A program made the position numbers and the translations under genes. Source: an uncultured Eubacteriales bacterium (GTDB taxonomy: Bacteria; Bacillota; Clostridia; Oscillospirales; Acutalibacteraceae). From it: a stretch of 34,764 bases of DNA. The notes beneath the pieces are model-generated. The model saw only the letters and a list, made by a program, of their open reading frames with translations. It did not search any database and was not told the origin of the DNA. How positions within the stretch are numbered: position 1 is the stretch's first letter; every line of letters starts with the position of its first letter. Below, piece by piece: positions 1-8,860 of the stretch. The stretch lies in the NCBI GenBank assembly GCA_934486915.1, contig CAKSRC010000013.1, positions 1 through 34,764 on the forward strand, in the 5' to 3' direction.

Positions 1-2
1 AT

Positions 3-1643
3 ACCGATGAGGATATTACTATAAATCTAGATGTAAAAAAGAAAGCGGATTTAGACAAAAGTAAATTTGAATTTCCAAATACGGGGAAATTAACATACGA
101 CGGTCAGGCGAAGACAGTTACAGTAAAGCCAAAGGATGCTAATATATCCGAAAGCGCCATAACCGTAAACTATTATAAAGATGGTAATCCTGTTAAAAAT
201 AACCAACCAAAAGATGCAGGAACATACATAGTACAGATAGAAGTTGCAGAAACTGATAAATATTTTAGCAAACAAGTCATAGGAGATGCCAGCTGGACAT
301 TTAAGATTGAACCGGCACAATTAAACAAAGAAGGCTTTAGCTTTGAAGGCCCTGAAAGCCAAGTGTATGACGGGACAGCAAAAGCAGCTAAGGTTATATC
401 AAATAATGAAAAGATAGTTCCAAATGAAAATATAACTGTAAAATATTACGATGAAACTGGTAATTATGTTGAACCGGAAAACGTAAAGGGTGCAGGAACA
501 TACACAGTCAAGATAGATGTTGCAAATGAAGCCAATTATTCTGTTGCAAAAGACCTATCGGATGGTTGGACATTTACAATAGAAAAAGCAAAAGTAGAAA
601 ATATCGAGACCCCTTCTGCTAAATCAGGTGTAAAATACGGAACAAAACTTTCAGAAGTAACTCTTGAAGATGGTTGGCATTGGGCAGACGGCGAGACTGT
701 ACCAAGTGTTGGAAAAGCTGATTATGCAGTATACTACGATATGCCATATGATTCAAATTATGACTATTCCGCAGTCGAAGGATATAGTCAGGCCAACAAT
801 AGGGTTGAAAGATCTGTAAGTGTAGAGACCGTTGTTGACAAGTCTGACTGGGGTAAGCCAGCTGAACCTAAATATGATAATGTTGAAAATTATGTATCCG
901 AAGACGGAACAATCAGTGCAGAAGTAAAAGAAAATGGAATTGTTTGGATAAAAAATGAATCAAATGACAAACCAATCTGGTATGCAATTGATAATTCAAA
1001 TGGAATATTTGAAAAAGGTTCACGTTTTGAAATTAGACGTTTAGATCAAAAATCATCTCAAGATGATTGGGAAAAATACAAAGAACTTTTTGATGATAAA
1101 CATTTGAAAGAGGCAAATCAGGATAAATTAGAGATATTCTTAGTAAGTGTAATTAGCTCTGATGGCAAGAAGTACACTAATTTTAATTCCGACTTATCAC
1201 TATATGTTAAATTAGCAGATGACTGGGATAAAGATAATATAGCTGCAGTATTCTTGGGCGAAGGAAACAATGAGGATATAGATTTAGAATATATAGACTC
1301 AATGGCCTGCCCGGGAGGAACAGATAAATTCGTAAAATTGACATTAAAGCATTTTTCACCATATGCAATTTACGAAAAAGCATCTAATAACAATCCCTCT
1401 GATGATAAACCGAATAATGATAATAACGGAAATACTAACTCAGACGCTCAATCAGGCAATGACAATTCGAATGTAAACTCCTCAGAAAAACAAACGAGTG
1501 GTGCTAATAACGATGGGTCTGTTTGGGGATATGTAACAACAGGAGATCAAACATCATATTCCTTTATTTTAGGAACAACAATTATAGCAATTATTTCCTG
1601 TTTAGCAATAGTATTACTAGGAAGAAAACGCAAAGAAAAGTAG
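3..1643 (+). CDS. Repetitive cell-surface protein, C-terminal part (5' end outside window)
   Basis: The frame is open from the first base of the window, so only the C-terminal ~546 residues are present. Two tandem modules of about 90-100 residues can be seen. Each carries a YDG motif (TYDGQAKT, VYDGTAKA), a GAGTY/DAGTY strand and a closing WTFxIE strand, which resembles the MBG/YDG immunoglobulin-like surface repeats. A further beta-rich region (about 200-450) follows, then a low-complexity Asn/Asp/Ser linker, one hydrophobic segment and the basic tail GRKRKEK. The element VTTGD sits just before the hydrophobic segment, where a sortase LPxTG motif would be expected, but the proline is replaced by valine. 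I infer an envelope-anchored protein displayed outside the cell; ligand unknown. It ends at a TAG followed by a hairpin shared with the convergent gene. Confidence 0.8.
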   Translation, partial: TDEDITINLDVKKKADLDKSKFEFPNTGKLTYDGQAKTVTVKPKDANISESAITVNYYKDGNPVKNNQPKDAGTYIVQIEVAETDKYFSKQVIGDASWTFKIEPAQLNKEGFSFEGPESQVYDGTAKAAKVISNNEKIVPNENITVKYYDETGNYVEPENVKGAGTYTVKIDVANEANYSVAKDLSDGWTFTIEKAKVENIETPSAKSGVKYGTKLSEVTLEDGWHWADGETVPSVGKADYAVYYDMPYDSNYDYSAVEGYSQANNRVERSVSVETVVDKSDWGKPAEPKYDNVENYVSEDGTISAEVKENGIVWIKNESNDKPIWYAIDNSNGIFEKGSRFEIRRLDQKSSQDDWEKYKELFDDKHLKEANQDKLEIFLVSVISSDGKKYTNFNSDLSLYVKLADDWDKDNIAAVFLGEGNNEDIDLEYIDSMACPGGTDKFVKLTLKHFSPYAIYEKASNNNPSDDKPNNDNNGNTNSDAQSGNDNSNVNSSEKQTSGANNDGSVWGYVTTGDQTSYSFILGTTIIAIISCLAIVLLGRKRKEK

Positions 1644-1657
1644 TTTTCTACTAAACA

Positions 1658-1695
1658 ATAACCTTCTGTTCGGCTTTGCCCGGACAGGAGGTTAT
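1658..1695. terminator. Bidirectional hairpin between convergent genes
   Basis: Sixteen-base arms at 1658-1673 and 1680-1695 pair throughout, two of the pairs being G-U, around a 6-base loop. The hairpin lies 15 bases after the surface-protein stop and 3 bases from the end of the opposing DUF4363 gene, so it probably ends both transcripts. The flanking T-runs are weak. Confidence 0.65.
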
Positions 1696-1697
1696 AT

Positions 1698-2078
1698 TTA
1701 TAATATATTATTAATAGTAGGAGATTCAGTATCTTTTAAATTTTTAAGGTGAGCAGCTATTTTATTTGATTCGGCAAGGAAATCGTTGTATTCCTCGGTA
1801 TCGATATTAGCTTTTAATACAGCAATAGAAATTTGTATAGGCTCTAATTGATCATGAGCTATAAGCATTTCTATTGTTTTATTTTTATCTTTCCATATAT
1901 CATTTATTTTTTGAGTTATTATACTTGCGCTTTCTATATCTTTGCTTTTTACATAGTCTTGTGCTAAATTTACGTTTTCTTGAAGCTCTGATATTGTCCT
2001 ATTTACCAATATATTTTCTACAATACAAAGAGATATTACTAAAGCAAATGCGATTATTGCTACCCAAATTCTTTTCAT
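1698..2078 (-). CDS. DUF4363 family small membrane-anchored protein
   Basis: A 126-residue protein with an N-terminal hydrophobic helix (about 4-22) that reads as an uncleaved anchor, followed by a mostly helical extracytoplasmic region. Size, layout and position directly after a DUF421 gene match the DUF4363 family, which is commonly paired with DUF421 in clostridia. Its ATG overlaps the TGA of the upstream DUF421 gene (ATGA), with an AGAGGA ribosome site, so the two are almost certainly translationally coupled. No enzymatic motif is visible. The molecular role is not known; a membrane function with its partner is an inference from coupling. Confidence 0.7.
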   Translation of the reverse strand: MKRIWVAIIAFALVISLCIVENILVNRTISELQENVNLAQDYVKSKDIESASIITQKINDIWKDKNKTIEMLIAHDQLEPIQISIAVLKANIDTEEYNDFLAESNKIAAHLKNLKDTESPTINNIL

Positions 2079-2752
2079 TTTTTATCCTCTTTTTTTACCA
2101 CATAATAATCTTTACTTTTATTTACTGTCATTATGAATACGTCATTTAAATTTAATTTTTCAGCCTTAAGGACACCATCTATCCATTGGTTTGATACCCC
2201 ACATAAGGAAGCGGAAAATTCAGATATTTCACCGTCGCTTACAACAACAGAGTAGAAGTCGTCCTCAGGGGCTACAATCCCAAGCATGGAGTTTGTAGGC
2301 TGTTGGTTTTCAGGTTTTTTTAAGACGCTTAATTTGCCGTTTGTTTCGACTATAGCGTAGGAAACTTCAGATATATTAAAGACATCCATTTGTCTAAGCT
2401 GTTCTGATAAGTCCTCAGTACTCATTCTTAAACGTCTCATCTCTTTTTGATCGATTTCACCGTCTTTAATGACTATAATAGGTTTACCGCATACAAGCTT
2501 TCTAAACTTGGAATTTTTGAGCATACTTGCAGAAAGTAAAAGTTCACATGAAACCAATACTAAAATTGGTATAAATCCGCTTACAAGAGGCTGAGATGTA
2601 TTTTGCATGGGTATCGCGGCTATGTCGGAAATTAATAGGGTTACTACCAGTTCGGAGGTTTGAAGTTCACTTATTTGACGTTTACCCATTATTCTAACGG
2701 CCAGGATTATCATCAAATATAAAAATAATGTTCGTATTAGAGAAATTGTCAT
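2075..2752 (-). CDS. DUF421 (YetF-like) membrane protein
   Basis: A YetF/DUF421 protein of about 225 residues. It has two or three N-terminal transmembrane helices, the family signature RIMGKRQISELQTSELVV just after the first helix, and a soluble C-terminal part including GKPIIVIKDGEI and a SYAIVETNGKLSVLKK strand-turn-strand. A GTG lies 9 bases upstream at 2761, but it directly abuts the ribosome site; the AAGGTGAT there is well spaced for the ATG at 2752, so I chose that. Family members related to B. subtilis YetF and to the spore-membrane 2Duf proteins carry this domain. Divergence from a germinant receptor operon 130 bp away makes a spore-membrane role plausible, but that is inference. 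Confidence 0.8.
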   Translation of the reverse strand: MTISLIRTLFLYLMIILAVRIMGKRQISELQTSELVVTLLISDIAAIPMQNTSQPLVSGFIPILVLVSCELLLSASMLKNSKFRKLVCGKPIIVIKDGEIDQKEMRRLRMSTEDLSEQLRQMDVFNISEVSYAIVETNGKLSVLKKPENQQPTNSMLGIVAPEDDFYSVVVSDGEISEFSASLCGVSNQWIDGVLKAEKLNLNDVFIMTVNKSKDYYVVKKEDKK

Positions 2753-2882
2753 CTTTATCACCTTATATTATATTTGCTTTTTTACAAGGAAATATACCAT
2801 AAATATGTTCACGTTACTGTATATTAAAATAATTTTTGCAAATAAATACTATATCGAAATGATTTTTAGAAGGTGATAAATC

Positions 2883-4415
2883 TTGTTTGGTTACTTTAAA
2901 AGGTTTATGGATTTATATACAAGCACAAAAGAAAGACCAAAAACCGAAAAAATACCACTTTTAAACTCTTTGGATGAGAATTTAGAACTGCTAAAAAAGA
3001 GTTTTGACAACAGTGCGGATTTAACTATAAGAGAGTATAATATTGATAGTACTAAAACTGCAGTTATTACTATTGAAGGAATGGTAAATAAAGAGGTTTT
3101 AGCAACGGGTGTTATAACCCCTATAAGAAACGGTACTTACGAAAATAAAGAAGCAAAAGAAAAATTTTATTATATAAAAGATTATCTTCTTTCCACATCC
3201 GAACAGGTAGAAATATCAAGTTTTCAAGAAGTCTTTAAATTCATAATGTCTGGTTTTGCGGTAATAGCTGTTGATGGATATGACCATATGTTAGCTATTG
3301 GAATCCAAGGATTCTCTTTTAGAGGTATATCCGAACCAACGTCAGAAGTTATGCAAACAGGCTCAAAAGAAGGCTTTGTTGAAGCTATGCGTATAAATAT
3401 GACTATGGTTAGGCGAAGAATAAAAAATCCAAAACTTAAGTTCGAGACTATGACAGTAGGGGACATATCAAAAACTGATATTTGTCTTTGCTATATAACG
3501 GGATTGGTATCAAATAAAATATTAAAGGAAATAAGAAACAGGATAAAAAGAATAGACTTAGATACTTTATTAGCATCAGGTTATATGACACCATATTTGG
3601 AGCGAGAGGGAGATCTATCTCTTTTCAGCAGTGTTGGAAATTCCGAAAGACCTGATACTGTATGCGCTAAAATAGCAGAAGGCAGGGTAGCTATACTTAT
3701 AGATGGTACGCCAAATGCTTTGATAACTCCATATTTGTTTGTCGAGTATTTTCAAACATTGGATGATTATTCAGAACGTCCTTATTTTGCAACATTAACA
3801 CGTTGGCTGAAGTATCTTTCTTTTTTTATAGCAACACTTTTGCCAGGGTTGTATGTTGCAATAGCTACTTTTCACCCGGAATTTTTCTCGGGTGAACTTT
3901 TAAATAAGATAGCAAAAGCTGTAGCAACTACACCGTTTAGTTTAATGGTTGAAACACTTTTAATTCACTTTATATATGAAATTATGCGTGAGGCAGGGCT
4001 AAGACTTCCAAGACCGTTGGGACACGCAGTGAGTATTGTAGGGGCATTGGTTATAGGTGAAACTGCAGTAAGTGCAGGACTTATTGGGGCTCCTACATTA
4101 ATGGTAGTTGCACTTACTGCAATATCATCCTATGTTATACCAAGCTTATATGAACCTATAGCTATACTTAGGATGATATTTATCGTAGCAGGTGGACTTA
4201 TGGGAATATGGGGCATAATGATTATCTTTTGTATTGTTCTTATAAATGTTTGTGCGAAAAGTAATTATGGTGTACCTTTTACAGCGCCGCTATCTCCGTT
4301 TAGTATGTTTTCTATGAGGGACGTGTTGGTGAGAGCAGGATGGAAAACGTTATCCAAAAAATCAAGTAATATAAAAAATATGCCGGGAACAAATCATGAG
4401 ACAAGAGAGGAGTAA
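2883..4415 (+). CDS. gerAA: Spore germinant receptor subunit A (GerAA/GerKA family)
   Basis: A 510-residue GerA-type A subunit. Its large N-terminal soluble domain (about 1-290) contains the family stretches NxxxDLTIREYNID and EGRVAILIDGTPNALITPYLF. Several transmembrane helices follow (about 300-480), including the conserved ETAVSAGLIGAPTLMVVALT segment. The start is TTG, supported by GAAGGTGAT at 2869-2876; the next in-frame ATG is 8 codons on. The protein sits in the inner spore membrane and, with the B and C subunits, forms a germinant-sensing channel. It is first of three tandem genes; its TAA shares one base with the first ATG of the next gene. Which of the gerA/gerB/gerK paralogues it is cannot be decided here. 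Confidence 0.93.
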   Translation: MFGYFKRFMDLYTSTKERPKTEKIPLLNSLDENLELLKKSFDNSADLTIREYNIDSTKTAVITIEGMVNKEVLATGVITPIRNGTYENKEAKEKFYYIKDYLLSTSEQVEISSFQEVFKFIMSGFAVIAVDGYDHMLAIGIQGFSFRGISEPTSEVMQTGSKEGFVEAMRINMTMVRRRIKNPKLKFETMTVGDISKTDICLCYITGLVSNKILKEIRNRIKRIDLDTLLASGYMTPYLEREGDLSLFSSVGNSERPDTVCAKIAEGRVAILIDGTPNALITPYLFVEYFQTLDDYSERPYFATLTRWLKYLSFFIATLLPGLYVAIATFHPEFFSGELLNKIAKAVATTPFSLMVETLLIHFIYEIMREAGLRLPRPLGHAVSIVGALVIGETAVSAGLIGAPTLMVVALTAISSYVIPSLYEPIAILRMIFIVAGGLMGIWGIMIIFCIVLINVCAKSNYGVPFTAPLSPFSMFSMRDVLVRAGWKTLSKKSSNIKNMPGTNHETREE

Positions 4416-4420
4416 TGTAT

Positions 4421-5515
4421 ATGGCTAAGAGATCTATTATTACAATGAGTCAATTATTTATATTGCTTTTTGTAAGCCGCATTATTATGAATTTAGCCTA
4501 TACTCCGCTTTTATCAAAAAGTAATAGTATGTGTGATTTAATACTATCGGCTATAATAGCGTTTCTATTTACCTTTTTATTTATAATACCAATATATAAA
4601 CTATATGATTGTTCAGGAAATCTCAATATAGTGCAATATTCTTTTAACTTAATGGGCAAAGTGGGCATTATATTTTCTTTGGTGTATGCCATATATTTTC
4701 TATTTACTTGCACTTACTCATTAAGTCTGTTTAATATATTTGTGGGCAATATAATAAGTCCTGAAATTTCGCTTATGGTCCTTTCTTTAGCTATAGTTTT
4801 AGCTTCATGTTATGGGGCATTTAAGGGTATAGAAGCAATTGCAAGATCAGCAGGGGTTATATTTATATTAATTTGCATTGCTATTATATTTATAGTTATT
4901 GCTCTTGTACCTAAAATCGATAATATAAATTATGAACCCATTATGTATAACGGCCCTTGTGAGATGATAAACGGTACAGTGCTTATGATATCGCAAACAG
5001 CATGTATACCTGCCTTAGCTATGCTATTACCGTCTGCAAAGGGAGATGCCAAGAAAGGGTTTGTTTGGTGGAATTTGTTTGTATATTTGTCAGCACTTAT
5101 TATGATAATCGTAATAGTTGGAGCGTTGGGAGATTATTTAAAAACTCAAATGTTCCCTGTCTATAGCGCTATAAGTATTTCAGAAGTAGGAATTCTTAAG
5201 CATTTAGATTCATTGTACTTGGGTATATGGACTTCGGGACTCTTTATAAAGATATCACTATTCTTATATATTTTTGCATTATGCATTAAAAAGGTTTGGG
5301 GCGAAAAGGTATCAAGATGGTCTATCATTATAGGAGGATTTTTGGTTGCTGTATTGAGCGTATTAGCTTCGGAATATAGGATGATTTCTAATATATTGTT
5401 TGACCTTAAATTCTCATTTGGATTTACCGTGTTGGTATCCGTTATATTGCCTACTGTTTTGCTTATAGTTGATAAAGTTAAAAATGGACAGGGGGCAAAT
5501 AATAATGAAGTGTAA
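4421..5515 (+). CDS. gerAB: Spore germinant receptor subunit B (GerAB, APC-like permease)
   Basis: A hydrophobic protein of about 364 residues with roughly ten transmembrane helices, matching the GerAB family of amino acid/polyamine permease-like subunits that bind the germinant. Early residues SQLFILLFVSRIIMN and the TACIPALAMLLPSAKG loop are typical of the family. Two ATGs are possible. The one at 4415 overlaps the gerAA stop but lies only 2 bases after GAGAGGAG; the one at 4421 has an 8-base spacing and is preferred, the difference being two residues. The gene overlaps the start of the C-subunit gene by 11 bases, so the three subunits are translated together. Confidence 0.9.
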   Translation: MAKRSIITMSQLFILLFVSRIIMNLAYTPLLSKSNSMCDLILSAIIAFLFTFLFIIPIYKLYDCSGNLNIVQYSFNLMGKVGIIFSLVYAIYFLFTCTYSLSLFNIFVGNIISPEISLMVLSLAIVLASCYGAFKGIEAIARSAGVIFILICIAIIFIVIALVPKIDNINYEPIMYNGPCEMINGTVLMISQTACIPALAMLLPSAKGDAKKGFVWWNLFVYLSALIMIIVIVGALGDYLKTQMFPVYSAISISEVGILKHLDSLYLGIWTSGLFIKISLFLYIFALCIKKVWGEKVSRWSIIIGGFLVAVLSVLASEYRMISNILFDLKFSFGFTVLVSVILPTVLLIVDKVKNGQGANNNEV

Positions 5516-6626
5516 AAGAATAGCCATTGTTATATTGTTGAGCCTTATGCTTGTTTTAAGCGGCTGTTCAAACTCAAAACAGATTTACCAAAGGCTTATA
5601 ATACAAGGAATCGCTATAGACAAAGTGTTGGATGAATACAATGTAACTGTTCAAATATTTGATACTAAGGGTGAATCGAATGATGGTGAAGATAGTAATA
5701 CTATGAGTATTATGAAATCAAAGGGCAGGTCAGTTGCCGACGCATTCGAGGAGATATCTAAACAAAGCGGGAGAAAGCCGTTGTATTCTCAAAACCTTAT
5801 GATAGTAGTAGGGGAGGATACGGCAAAAGACGGCATAGAGAATGTGTTGAATTTCTTTGTAAGGTATTACGAATCAAGGCCATCAGTGAACTTATTCATA
5901 AGTAAAGGACAAGCAAGTGACATCCTAACATATGAGAAAAATGGAGAGATTATGCCGGCAAAGGATATTTCTATGCTTGCTAAAAACGGAAAAGTCAGTG
6001 CCGCATCATTTAATTCAACTTTATTGGATTTCGTTACTGCTTTCGAGGGGGGCATAAAAGATGCGGGTGCTTGTTTATTAACTGAAGATGATCAAAACAT
6101 TAAAACTTCTGGGACAGCTGTATTTGAAAAAGATAAACTTTCAGGTTTTCTAAATGAAAGAGAAACAAAGGGAAGTCTTTTATTAAATAAAGAAATTAAG
6201 AATTTAGAAGAAACTATTGCAATAGAAGGCATAGGAAAAGTAAGTTATGATATTATAAATTCTAAAAGCAAGGCTAAAGTAAGAATAGAAGATAACAAAC
6301 CTATTTTTGATATAAATATATGCGCTAACATAAGCATATTGGAAATTGCTAAGGAACCCAATAAGGAATTTAAGGAGAAAGATTTTGATAACATAAATAA
6401 TAAAATACAAGAGCAAATAAGATCCTTGGTTAGCGAATCAATAAATAAAACTGTTTTTGAATATAACAGTGATATATTTAACTTTACTAAGTTAATAAAA
6501 AATAACCAAACAAGTTATTTTAGATCAATAGAAAGTAACCCCAAAGAAACTTTAAAAAGGTCTTCTTATAATATAAACGTAAAATCTAAAATAAAAAAGA
6601 TTGGTCAAGAATCAGATCTTGTTTAA
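5505..6626 (+). CDS. gerAC: Spore germinant receptor subunit C, lipoprotein (GerAC)
   Basis: A 373-residue Ger(x)C lipoprotein. It starts MKCKR, has a hydrophobic signal and the lipobox LSGC, so the mature protein begins at a lipidated Cys and is anchored to the outer face of the inner spore membrane. Family landmarks include RLIIQGIAIDKV, the SKGRSVADAFEEISKQSGR region and FFVRYYESRPSVNLFIS. The frame stays open upstream to a TTG, but AGGGGG at about 5490-5495 and the correct signal peptide fix the start at 5505, inside the end of gerAB. Last gene of the receptor operon; a hairpin follows directly. Confidence 0.93.
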   Translation: MKCKRIAIVILLSLMLVLSGCSNSKQIYQRLIIQGIAIDKVLDEYNVTVQIFDTKGESNDGEDSNTMSIMKSKGRSVADAFEEISKQSGRKPLYSQNLMIVVGEDTAKDGIENVLNFFVRYYESRPSVNLFISKGQASDILTYEKNGEIMPAKDISMLAKNGKVSAASFNSTLLDFVTAFEGGIKDAGACLLTEDDQNIKTSGTAVFEKDKLSGFLNERETKGSLLLNKEIKNLEETIAIEGIGKVSYDIINSKSKAKVRIEDNKPIFDINICANISILEIAKEPNKEFKEKDFDNINNKIQEQIRSLVSESINKTVFEYNSDIFNFTKLIKNNQTSYFRSIESNPKETLKRSSYNINVKSKIKKIGQESDLV

Positions 6627-6633
6627 TTAATGT

Positions 6634-6659
6634 CAGCGCGCAAGTTTTCTTGTGTGCTG
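6634..6659 (+). terminator. Hairpin after the gerA operon
   Basis: Eleven-base arms (CAGCGCGCAAG and CTTGTGTGCTG, with two G-U pairs) around a TTTT loop, 8 bases after the gerAC stop. The downstream T-rich tract (ATTACTTTTA) is broken, so termination may be partial, with some read-through into folC. Confidence 0.55.
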
Positions 6660-6698
6660 AATTACTTTTAGGTTATACTTAGAGTAGGAGGGATGTTA

Positions 6699-7979
6699 AT
6701 GAATAGTAGTGATACAATAGATAAAATAAATTCTTATTTAAAATTTGGAATAAAGCCCGGACTTGAAAGAATAAGGGAGCTTTTGTTCAGGATAGGAAAT
6801 CCGCAAAATAAGCTCAAATTCATTCACATAGCGGGGACTAACGGTAAGGGGTCGACAAGTTCATTTATCCACTCTATATTAAAAGATAAGGGATATAGAG
6901 TTGGCTTATTTACATCACCGTTTATAATAGATTTTAGAGAAAGAATCCAAATTAACGGTGAAATGATAAGTAAGACTGAGCTTGATAATACTTTTAGTTT
7001 TATAGAGAAAGTTGTAGACGAAATGAGCGAAGAGGGAAAAATCATTACTGAATTTGAGTTTATAACTGCTATAGCTTTTAAATACTTTTATGATCAAAAT
7101 TGTGATATAGTTGTATTGGAAACGGGGCTTGGCGGAAAATTTGATTCTACTAATGTTATTTCGAGTCCACTCGTTTCAGTTATAACTCATATTGACTTGG
7201 ATCACATGAATATTTTAGGAAATTCTTTATCTGAAATAGCCTATCAAAAGGCCGGAATAATAAAAGAAGGGTCTACTACCGTAATGTATCCCGATCAAGA
7301 TAAAGAAGTATTGGGAGTTATAAAAAATGTAGCACTGAAGAAAAATAATCAATTTATAATACCTAATATGAAAGATATAAAGATTTTATCTTGCGATATA
7401 GACAAGACGATTTTTACATATAAAGGCGAAGAGTATTTGATACATTTGCTTGGGAATCATCAAGTGAAAAATGCAGTTACTGCTATAGAAACTATAAATT
7501 CTTTAAGGAGATTAGGCATAGAAATAGAAATACAACATGTAAGAAATGGATTAATTAATACAAAAATGCCGGCAAGATTAGAGGTTATATCTAAAGAACC
7601 ATTGATAATTTTAGACGGCTGCCATAATCCTGATTCAGCCAATGCATTGAAAAATGTTATAATGGAGGATATTCACTTAGAAAATAACGTTGCTGTTATT
7701 GGTATGCTTAGAGATAAGGATATTAAGAAGACATTGTCGATATTATCGCCGTGTTTTAGAAAGGTAGTAACTTCAAATATAAATAATCCAAGGGCTGCTT
7801 CTTCAAAGGAACTTGCGGCATTGGGAAAGGATTATTTTGAATTTGTGTATGACTCATGTGGTGTTGATGACGCTTTAGAAAAGGCATTTTCCTTAGCTAA
7901 AAAAGATGGTTCCAACTTGATAATATTGGGATCATTGTACCTTTGTGCAGAGGTAAGGGAAAAGTTGATAATTAATTAA
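6699..7979 (+). CDS. folC: Folylpolyglutamate synthase / dihydrofolate synthase
   Basis: A Mur-ligase-family enzyme of 426 residues that adds glutamate to dihydropteroate and/or folates using ATP, in the cytoplasm. The ATP loop GTNGKGS is at residues 46-52. The family's LFTSPF segment follows, then ETGLGGKFDSTNV, the THIDLDHMNILG metal-site region and LDGCHNPDSANAL, all in the expected order. An ATG at 6693 directly abuts AGGAGGG, with no spacer; the ATG at 6699 has a 6-base spacer and is preferred. It lies between the germination and sigma-F operons, from which hairpins separate it on both sides, so it is probably expressed on its own. Confidence 0.93.
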   Translation: MNSSDTIDKINSYLKFGIKPGLERIRELLFRIGNPQNKLKFIHIAGTNGKGSTSSFIHSILKDKGYRVGLFTSPFIIDFRERIQINGEMISKTELDNTFSFIEKVVDEMSEEGKIITEFEFITAIAFKYFYDQNCDIVVLETGLGGKFDSTNVISSPLVSVITHIDLDHMNILGNSLSEIAYQKAGIIKEGSTTVMYPDQDKEVLGVIKNVALKKNNQFIIPNMKDIKILSCDIDKTIFTYKGEEYLIHLLGNHQVKNAVTAIETINSLRRLGIEIEIQHVRNGLINTKMPARLEVISKEPLIILDGCHNPDSANALKNVIMEDIHLENNVAVIGMLRDKDIKKTLSILSPCFRKVVTSNINNPRAASSKELAALGKDYFEFVYDSCGVDDALEKAFSLAKKDGSNLIILGSLYLCAEVREKLIIN

Positions 7980-8011
7980 ATATACAAGACATTTTTTGAC
8001 TAAAAATTAAT

Positions 8012-8048
8012 ACATCTACCTATTATGCTTAATAGGTAGATGTTTTTT
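8012..8048 (+). terminator. Intrinsic terminator after folC
   Basis: A perfect 13-bp stem (ACATCTACCTATT with AATAGGTAGATGT) and a 6-base loop, followed at once by a run of six T. It insulates folC from the spoIIA operon. Confidence 0.9.
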
Positions 8049-8094
8049 GTGTTATAAAATTATGGAGTTTTAAAATATAGTTGGAGGTGCAAAA

Positions 8095-8427
8095 ATGGGT
8101 GTAAAAATAATATCCAAAGGAAGAGAAACTATAGCGCTGCTTGATGGCGATATAGATCACCATACTGCAAAATCAATGAGGGAAGAGATCGATATAACAA
8201 TAGATAAAAAGGGTCCATCTTTGCTTAAATTGGATTTTAGTGGTGTGCAGTTTATGGACAGCTCTGGGATAGGACTTATTATGGGAAGATATAAAAATAT
8301 TAGCCTTAAAGGCGGAAAATTAAAGGTTGTAAATATGCCTAGTCATATAGAAAGGATAGTAAAACTCTCAGGACTTGGGGCTTTGGGTGTATTAGAAGAG
8401 GGATGTGAAAAAAATGAAAGCAATTAA
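8095..8427 (+). CDS. spoIIAA: Anti-sigma F factor antagonist SpoIIAA
   Basis: A 110-residue STAS-domain protein. The motif MDSSGIGLIMGRYK matches SpoIIAA closely; the first serine (about Ser56) corresponds to the residue that SpoIIAB phosphorylates and SpoIIE dephosphorylates. Unphosphorylated SpoIIAA binds SpoIIAB and frees sigma-F in the forespore. The residues LDGDIDHHTA near the N-terminus are also diagnostic. GGAGGTG is 5 bases before the ATG. First gene of the spoIIAA-spoIIAB-sigF operon, overlapping spoIIAB. I could not find a convincing sigma-H promoter in the 50 bases after the folC terminator. Confidence 0.96.
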   Translation: MGVKIISKGRETIALLDGDIDHHTAKSMREEIDITIDKKGPSLLKLDFSGVQFMDSSGIGLIMGRYKNISLKGGKLKVVNMPSHIERIVKLSGLGALGVLEEGCEKNESN

Positions 8428-8860
8428 TGAAATGAATTTAAATTTTGTAAGTAAGTCGACCAACGAAAGTTTTGCGAGGGCAACTCTATCGGCGTTTATT
8501 TCTCAATTGGATCCAACAATCGATGAGCTTGCAGATATTAAGACAGCCGTATCCGAGGCAGTAACAAATTGCATAGTACATGCTTATAAAGACAGTATAG
8601 GAACAATATATATATCGGCTAAAATTTTTGAAAATGGTAAAGTTAGCATTAAAATTCGTGACAAGGGTTGTGGAATAAAGAACATAGACAAGGCAATGGA
8701 ACCTTTGTTTACAACGGGAGGAGCTGAACGTGCCGGGCTTGGTTTTGCAGTTATGCAAAGTTTTATGGACAAGGTGAAGGTTTCTTCAAAGGAAGGTAAG
8801 GGTACTACTATTACCCTTGAGAAAAATCTTATTTTAAGGTTACATACAAATGGAAAATAG
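8414..8860 (+). CDS. spoIIAB: Anti-sigma F factor SpoIIAB (serine kinase)
   Basis: A GHKL-type ATP-binding protein of 148 residues that holds sigma-F inactive and phosphorylates SpoIIAA. The N box (SEAVTNCIVHAY), G1 box (RDKGCGI), the conserved PLFTTGG lid region and the G2 box (RAGLGFAVM) are all present. A GTG lies upstream at 8405. The ATG at 8414 gives MKAINEMNLNF, which lines up with the start of B. subtilis SpoIIAB (MKNEMHLEF), so it is preferred. The gene overlaps spoIIAA by 14 bases and sigF by 11, which favours fixed stoichiometry. Confidence 0.96.
   Translation: MKAINEMNLNFVSKSTNESFARATLSAFISQLDPTIDELADIKTAVSEAVTNCIVHAYKDSIGTIYISAKIFENGKVSIKIRDKGCGIKNIDKAMEPLFTTGGAERAGLGFAVMQSFMDKVKVSSKEGKGTTITLEKNLILRLHTNGK

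Noticed and set aside
2818..2851. Sigma-G promoter for the gerA operon (GTATA and AATACTA)
   Set aside because: The -10 differs by one base from CATACTA, but the spacer is 21 bases instead of about 18, so the match is not convincing.
7996..8026. Sigma-A promoter TTGACT and TATTAT after folC
   Set aside because: The spacer is 19 bases and the -10 lies inside the stem of the folC terminator.
8043..8094. Sigma-H promoter for the spoIIA operon
   Set aside because: I looked for AGGA(A/T)(A/T)T plus GAAT with the right spacing; GGAGTTT is the nearest -35 and no GAAT follows.
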